This document shows, in pieces, positions 62,569-64,000 of a stretch of DNA of 64,000 nucleotides; position 1 is the first letter of the stretch; each line of letters starts with the position of its first letter. The notes under the pieces are model-generated. The model made no database searches and had not been told where the DNA came from. It saw only the letters and a program-made list of their open reading frames with translations. This stretch comes from Deltaproteobacteria bacterium (GTDB lineage: Bacteria; Desulfobacterota; Desulfarculia; Desulfarculales; Desulfarculaceae): contig JAHLLK010000012.1 of the NCBI GenBank assembly GCA_020444165.1, positions 44,989 through 108,988 on the forward strand, given 5' to 3'. The translations under genes were made by a program, and so were the position numbers.

Positions 62569-62949
62569 ATGAAGAAAAGCTTGGTCACCTTGGTGATCGT
62601 GTTGGGCCTGGCGCTGGTCCCCGTCATGGCTATGGCTGGTACGTGGGATGGCACCATCCAAGGTCTGCAGTGCGCCACTGAGGGCAAAGTTTGCCCCGTG
62701 GACATGGAAGACCCCCTGGCCCAGGTTGAGAAGGACTTCGTGCTCGTGACCAAGGACGGCTGGTACACCCTGCCCAACTTGAGCCGCGCCCTGTTGTCCC
62801 GCTTCATCAACAAGTCCGTCACCGTTGAAGGCGCCAAGAGCCCCAAGTACAACGCCATCAACGTCACCGCTCTGAAGTCCGACGGCAAGGTCGTGTGGAA
62901 CGCCGCCATCCAGCAGAAGCTGATGGACAAGATGGAGTGGAACTACTAG
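62569..62949 (+). CDS. Small secreted protein
   Basis: 126 residues with a strong ribosome site (AAAGGAGGAAAGG) and signal peptide (LVTLVIVLGLALVPVMAMAG, cleavage near 23). The mature part has two cysteines (QCATEGKVCPVDMED) and a beta-rich look (FVLVTKDGWYTLPNLSRALL; KSVTVEGAKSPKYNAINVTAL) that suggests an OB-like periplasmic binding domain. Codons lean to those of well-expressed genes and a strong terminator follows, so it may be abundant. I do not recognise the family. Confidence 0.85.
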   Translation: MKKSLVTLVIVLGLALVPVMAMAGTWDGTIQGLQCATEGKVCPVDMEDPLAQVEKDFVLVTKDGWYTLPNLSRALLSRFINKSVTVEGAKSPKYNAINVTALKSDGKVVWNAAIQQKLMDKMEWNY

Positions 62950-62990
62950 TTCCCCCACTTGACGTTTCCATAAGTTAGACCATGGTCTTT

Positions 62991-63025
62991 GGGCCGTCCC
63001 CCCTCTGGGGGGACGGCCTCTTTTT
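62991..63025 (+). terminator. Strong intrinsic terminator of the secreted-protein gene
   Basis: GGCCGTCCCCCC-TCTG-GGGGGACGGCC is a perfect 12-bp stem followed by TCTTTTT. The remaining bases to 63280 show nothing supportable. Confidence 0.95.
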
Positions 63026-63280
63026 GGCCCCGCTTTTCTTCCCTCCAGTCCCCGCAATCCTCGCCGCCCCGCCCCTCACCCGGCGCCCGCCGCCGGCGTC
63101 CACCACCACCCCGCGGGAAATGATTTGGCAAAACCGCGTTCCGCCGTCACAATTTGACCACGGGGCGCGGTGCGTCCGGCCCCCTGCCCCAGCCTCATTT
63201 TGAGGTCAACCTCCGGAGAGTTGCGCTCCGGCTCAACCCGGCAGGCTGTCGAAATACACCCAGCTGGAACGGAACACCGC

Positions 63281-64000
63281 GTGTCCTGGTTAACCATCAT
63301 CCTCTGCCTGGCCCTGGCCCTGGCCCTCTTGCCCCTGGGCCTCTTCCTCTCCGGCCGCATGCTCAGCCCCGGCCTCACCGTGGCTCTGTTCCGCCGGGTC
63401 GGCGCTCCCCTCCGCGCCGTGCTGAACCGCCTCCGCCCCGGGCTGGACTTGGATCTCCTGGTCAAAGCCGGCAACCGCTACTTCCGGCGCCGCTTCCGGG
63501 AAACCCCCTTCTCAGAACGGCTCCTGTTCCTGCCCTTCTGCCTCCGGCCGCCCCACTGCTCCGCCGGGGTCGACCGCGACGAAGGCCTGGTCTGCCACGC
63601 CGATTGCCCCGACTGCCGCCTGGGCCGCCTCAAAATCCTCGCCCTCAAACTCGGCTACCGCCGGGTCTACGTGGTGCCCAGCTCCCGCATCATGCGCGGT
63701 CACGACCTCCTGGCCAGCGATGAGTTCATCTCCGGCAAGATCAAGGAGCACCAGCCCGCCGCCGCCCTGGGCGTCACCTGCGCCTGGCACCTGGAAAAAC
63801 GCCTCCTCACCCGCCACAAGGTGAGCCGCCGCGGCTACCGCGGCGCCGGCCCCGCCTCCGGCACCGCCCTGCAAGGCGTGCTGCTCCGCGCCAAAAACTG
63901 CCGCGCCGCCAGCGTCGATTGGGACCGCCTCACCGCCATGGTGGCCGCGTGCCGCGGCTCCCATTACGGGTCGGGCGAGGCCCACCTCCGCACCAAAGCT
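63281..64000 (+). CDS. DUF116-family membrane-anchored protein, truncated at the window end
   Basis: 240 codons open to the last base. GTG 63281 starts a hydrophobic anchor (LTIILCLALALALLPLGLFL). Downstream are the DUF116 traits: LPFCLRPPHCSAGVD, then CHADCPDCRLGRLKILALKLGY, and VYVVPSSRIM, with a Cys set that may bind an iron-sulfur cluster. DUF116 proteins are common in anaerobes and often lie near lipoate or Fe-S genes; the function is unknown. The next gene is outside the window, so context is missing. Confidence 0.8.
   Translation, partial: MSWLTIILCLALALALLPLGLFLSGRMLSPGLTVALFRRVGAPLRAVLNRLRPGLDLDLLVKAGNRYFRRRFRETPFSERLLFLPFCLRPPHCSAGVDRDEGLVCHADCPDCRLGRLKILALKLGYRRVYVVPSSRIMRGHDLLASDEFISGKIKEHQPAAALGVTCAWHLEKRLLTRHKVSRRGYRGAGPASGTALQGVLLRAKNCRAASVDWDRLTAMVAACRGSHYGSGEAHLRTKA

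Overview
The window is GC-rich chromosomal DNA of a Gram-negative anaerobe. Outer-membrane beta-barrels, TRAP and branched-chain ABC importers, acyl-CoA ligases and an acyl-CoA dehydrogenase, a rubredoxin/rubrerythrin/PerR-like cluster, paired GH57 glucan enzymes, a haem-binding sensor kinase and DUF116 all point to Desulfobacterota (former Deltaproteobacteria), perhaps near Desulfarculales. That placement is inference from gene content, not from a search.

Layout. 1-6.7 kb: ffh (cut by the window edge, reverse strand, with a near-consensus promoter), a ThiF-type E1, recN, an SGNH-type protein, a methyltransferase and a beta-barrel protein. 6.7-8.7 kb: two damaged genes, a barrel gene with one in-frame TGA and a decayed alpha/beta hydrolase. 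8.7-11.4 kb: a chemosensory-array positioning module (ParC-like ATPase, ParP-like proline-rich CheW protein, plain CheW). 11.8-15.4 kb: Cache protein, universal stress protein, a repeat array, and a SagB-type double nitroreductase with a small partner. 16-22.8 kb: two GH57 enzymes, a radical SAM protein and a TPR lipoprotein-like gene. 24-27.2 kb: ferredoxin, double-rubredoxin rubrerythrin, FAD enzyme and Fur/PerR-type regulator. 27.5-29.4 kb: a secreted beta-helix protein.

29.8-47.9 kb is an acid-uptake and activation region. A PAS histidine kinase and NtrC-type regulator precede a sigma-54-type promoter, a tiny Fis-like protein and livKHMGF plus an acyl-CoA ligase. Then come a TetR regulator, a set of stacked operator-like palindromes, dctPQM, a second acyl-CoA ligase and an acyl-CoA dehydrogenase. 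The likely logic is import of a carboxylic acid, CoA activation, then beta-oxidation; the substrate cannot be read from sequence. 48-50 kb is a low-GC insertion carrying an OLD-family ATPase/TOPRIM nuclease. 50-64 kb holds stomatin/NfeD, a tRNA-Leu, an orphan antitoxin-like regulator, NudC, a FAD/NAD oxidoreductase, an enoyl-CoA hydratase, a Cache protein, a c-haem sensor kinase whose phospho-acceptor His is replaced by Pro, a small secreted protein and the start of a DUF116 protein.

The most unusual feature is the intergenic DNA. Four families of dispersed structured repeats recur: (1) 'DPR', about 90 bp, 7 copies, with a conserved outer stem and an inner stem that changes sequence but stays paired; (2) 'P', a palindrome of about 106 bp, 3 copies; (3) 'H', strings of hairpins with a conserved module order, 5 copies; and (4) 'S', about 90 bp, 3 copies. 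Two H elements sit inside the hairpin centres of other families (H in DPR at 20.6 kb, H in P at 41.4 kb). Copies also lie between the binding-protein and permease genes of both transport operons. No transposase that could move them is seen in the window. The family names are mine.
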